DNA from: Oceanospirillales bacterium
Lineage (GTDB): Bacteria; Pseudomonadota; Gammaproteobacteria; Pseudomonadales; Balneatricaceae
Length of the DNA stretch: 64,000 bases
Direction of reading: 5' to 3'
NCBI GenBank assembly: GCA_018223185.1
Contig: JAAEYW010000009.1
Coordinates: forward strand, 62,001-126,000
Below, piece after piece: positions 63,204 to 64,000 of the stretch. Under the pieces are notes generated by a model. That model did not search any database and was not told the origin of the DNA. It saw nothing but the letters and a program-made list of their open reading frames with translations. The translations under genes and the position numbers were made by a program. Each line of letters begins with the position of its first letter. Positions within the stretch are counted from its first letter, which is position 1.

Positions 63204-63896
63204 ATGAAAGGTTACGGACAATTTTGCCCTATCGCCAAAGCGTGCGAAGCTTTGGGAGAACGCTGGACGTTATTGCTGATTCGTGAGTTGTTGTGTGGCA
63301 GTCATCGTTATAACGACTTCAAGCGGGGATTGCCTCTGATCTCTCCGACTATGTTGTCTCAGCGGCTGAATGTCTTGCAGCAACGCGGGCTGATTGAGTC
63401 CAGGCACTCGGAGGACAATAAAAGCAGAGAGTATCATCTGACACCGGCGGGACAGGAACTGGAGCCTATTGTGATGGGGCTGGGGGAGTGGGGGGCTCGC
63501 TGGGTGCGTAGCCAGATGTCCGATGATGATCTGAGTGTTGAGTTGTTGATGTGGGATATGCGCCGCACAATCAACTGTGACGCCCTGCCAGACTGTCAGA
63601 CTGTACTGCATTTTGAATTTCATGATCTGGATCAGCCCTGCCGGCACTGGTGGATGCTGGCGGAAAACAGCGGGATAGACCTGTGTGTTGACGATCCGGG
63701 GTTTGATCCTGATCTGCATTTTATCAGTGATCTCAGAACAATGACGGCCCTGTGGCTGGGTGATACGACAATTGCTGCAGCTGAGCTGGCTGAAAAACTG
63801 AAAATTCGTGGTTCTTCACGGTTGCTCCGTAATCTGCCAGAGTGGTTTATGTTCAGTGGTTTTGCCGATATTAAGAGTGGTTTGTCATCCGTATGA
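63204..63896 (+). CDS. HxlR-family transcriptional regulator with C-terminal extension
   Basis: 230 residues from the ATG at 63204; an earlier in-frame start adds nine unsupported residues. Winged helix MKGYGQFCPIAKACEALGERWTLLLIRELL, FKRGLPLISPTMLSQRLNVL and REYHLTPAGQEL is the HxlR domain, whose Cys near residue 8 is a redox or aldehyde sensor in some members. About 110 further residues (LHFEFHDLDQPCRHWWMLAE, LWLGDTTIAAAEL) resemble an SCP2-like ligand pocket, absent from short HxlR proteins. Divergent from GFA and nitrilase genes. Confidence 0.87.
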   Translation: MKGYGQFCPIAKACEALGERWTLLLIRELLCGSHRYNDFKRGLPLISPTMLSQRLNVLQQRGLIESRHSEDNKSREYHLTPAGQELEPIVMGLGEWGARWVRSQMSDDDLSVELLMWDMRRTINCDALPDCQTVLHFEFHDLDQPCRHWWMLAENSGIDLCVDDPGFDPDLHFISDLRTMTALWLGDTTIAAAELAEKLKIRGSSRLLRNLPEWFMFSGFADIKSGLSSV

Positions 63897-63914
63897 TGCA
63901 GATTCTGTTGGAGT

Positions 63915-64000
63915 GTGCTGTGGGCAGAGACGGCCGGATTTCTGATGATGCTCTATCTGGTTGCGGTGCATCTGTTCGTGGTTTTGTTGATGATCTGTAC
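63915..64000 (+). CDS. Possible start of a membrane protein, cut by the window end
   Basis: From a GTG at 63915 the frame stays open and reads VLWAETAGFLMMLYLVAVHLF then VVLLMIC, strongly hydrophobic as for a first transmembrane helix. TTGGAG lies just upstream. Only about 28 residues are inside the window, so neither the start nor the product is certain. Confidence 0.3.
   Translation, partial: MLWAETAGFLMMLYLVAVHLFVVLLMIC

Overview
The window reads as chromosome of a marine gammaproteobacterium, most likely Oceanospirillales (Amphritea/Neptunomonas-like). This is inferred from gene content, not from a marker gene. Supporting content: a TAXI-type TRAP transporter under a DctBD-like system, an aapJQMP amino-acid importer, a DAACS symporter beside aspA, PutP, sigma-54 promoters and moderate GC. 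No rRNA, tRNA or CRISPR array was found.

Layout. 1-3.1 kb: 3' part of an MscS channel, a broken rimK, a structured intergenic region and a HAD dehalogenase. 3.3-10.1 kb: redox/detoxification genes, namely a pirin lacking metal ligands, a TauE permease, a CDGSH-glutamate-synthase fusion, and a pirin/LysR/DoxX/glutathionyl-hydroquinone-reductase locus resembling E. coli yhaK-yhaJ-yqjF-yqjG. 10.2-21.7 kb, all minus strand: amino-acid ABC importer, remnant of an alanine symporter, DAACS symporter plus aspartate ammonia-lyase behind a sigma-54 promoter, and an adjacent two-component system whose kinase carries a periplasmic binding-protein domain. Together this looks like an acidic amino-acid sensing, uptake and deamination unit. 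21.8-24.8 kb: ABC-2 exporter with membrane-fusion lipoprotein.

24.8-35.4 kb is the accessory part: a decayed integron integrase, a GNAT gene, a YkgJ-like protein, a Na+/H+ antiporter behind a long structured leader that may be a cation riboswitch, two LysR-controlled enzyme operons, an ArsR-like regulator, a decayed gene duplicate, and four copies of a REP-like intergenic repeat. 35.4-40.8 kb is a tight five-gene operon: AMP-forming acyl-CoA synthetase, 2-oxoacid dehydrogenase E1alpha/E1beta/E2 and an acyl carrier protein, without an E3.

40.8-64 kb is mostly core: trmK, putP, a PDC-domain membrane protein, pheA, trmH, dctB-dctD driving a TAXI TRAP transporter (sigma-54 promoter and palindromic upstream sites visible), two tandem Sel1-SPOR proteins, a queuosine mannosyltransferase-like glycosyltransferase, a lipoprotein, an Lrp regulator divergent from leuA, nitrilase, a GFA-family protein and an HxlR regulator. 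A recurring oddity is short direct tandem duplications of 12-16 bp, mostly at gene ends and between genes.

The most interesting points are the ACP-containing dehydrogenase operon, the antiporter leader RNA, the CDGSH-FMN fusion, the DctD/sigma-54 control region and the repeat family of the accessory stretch.
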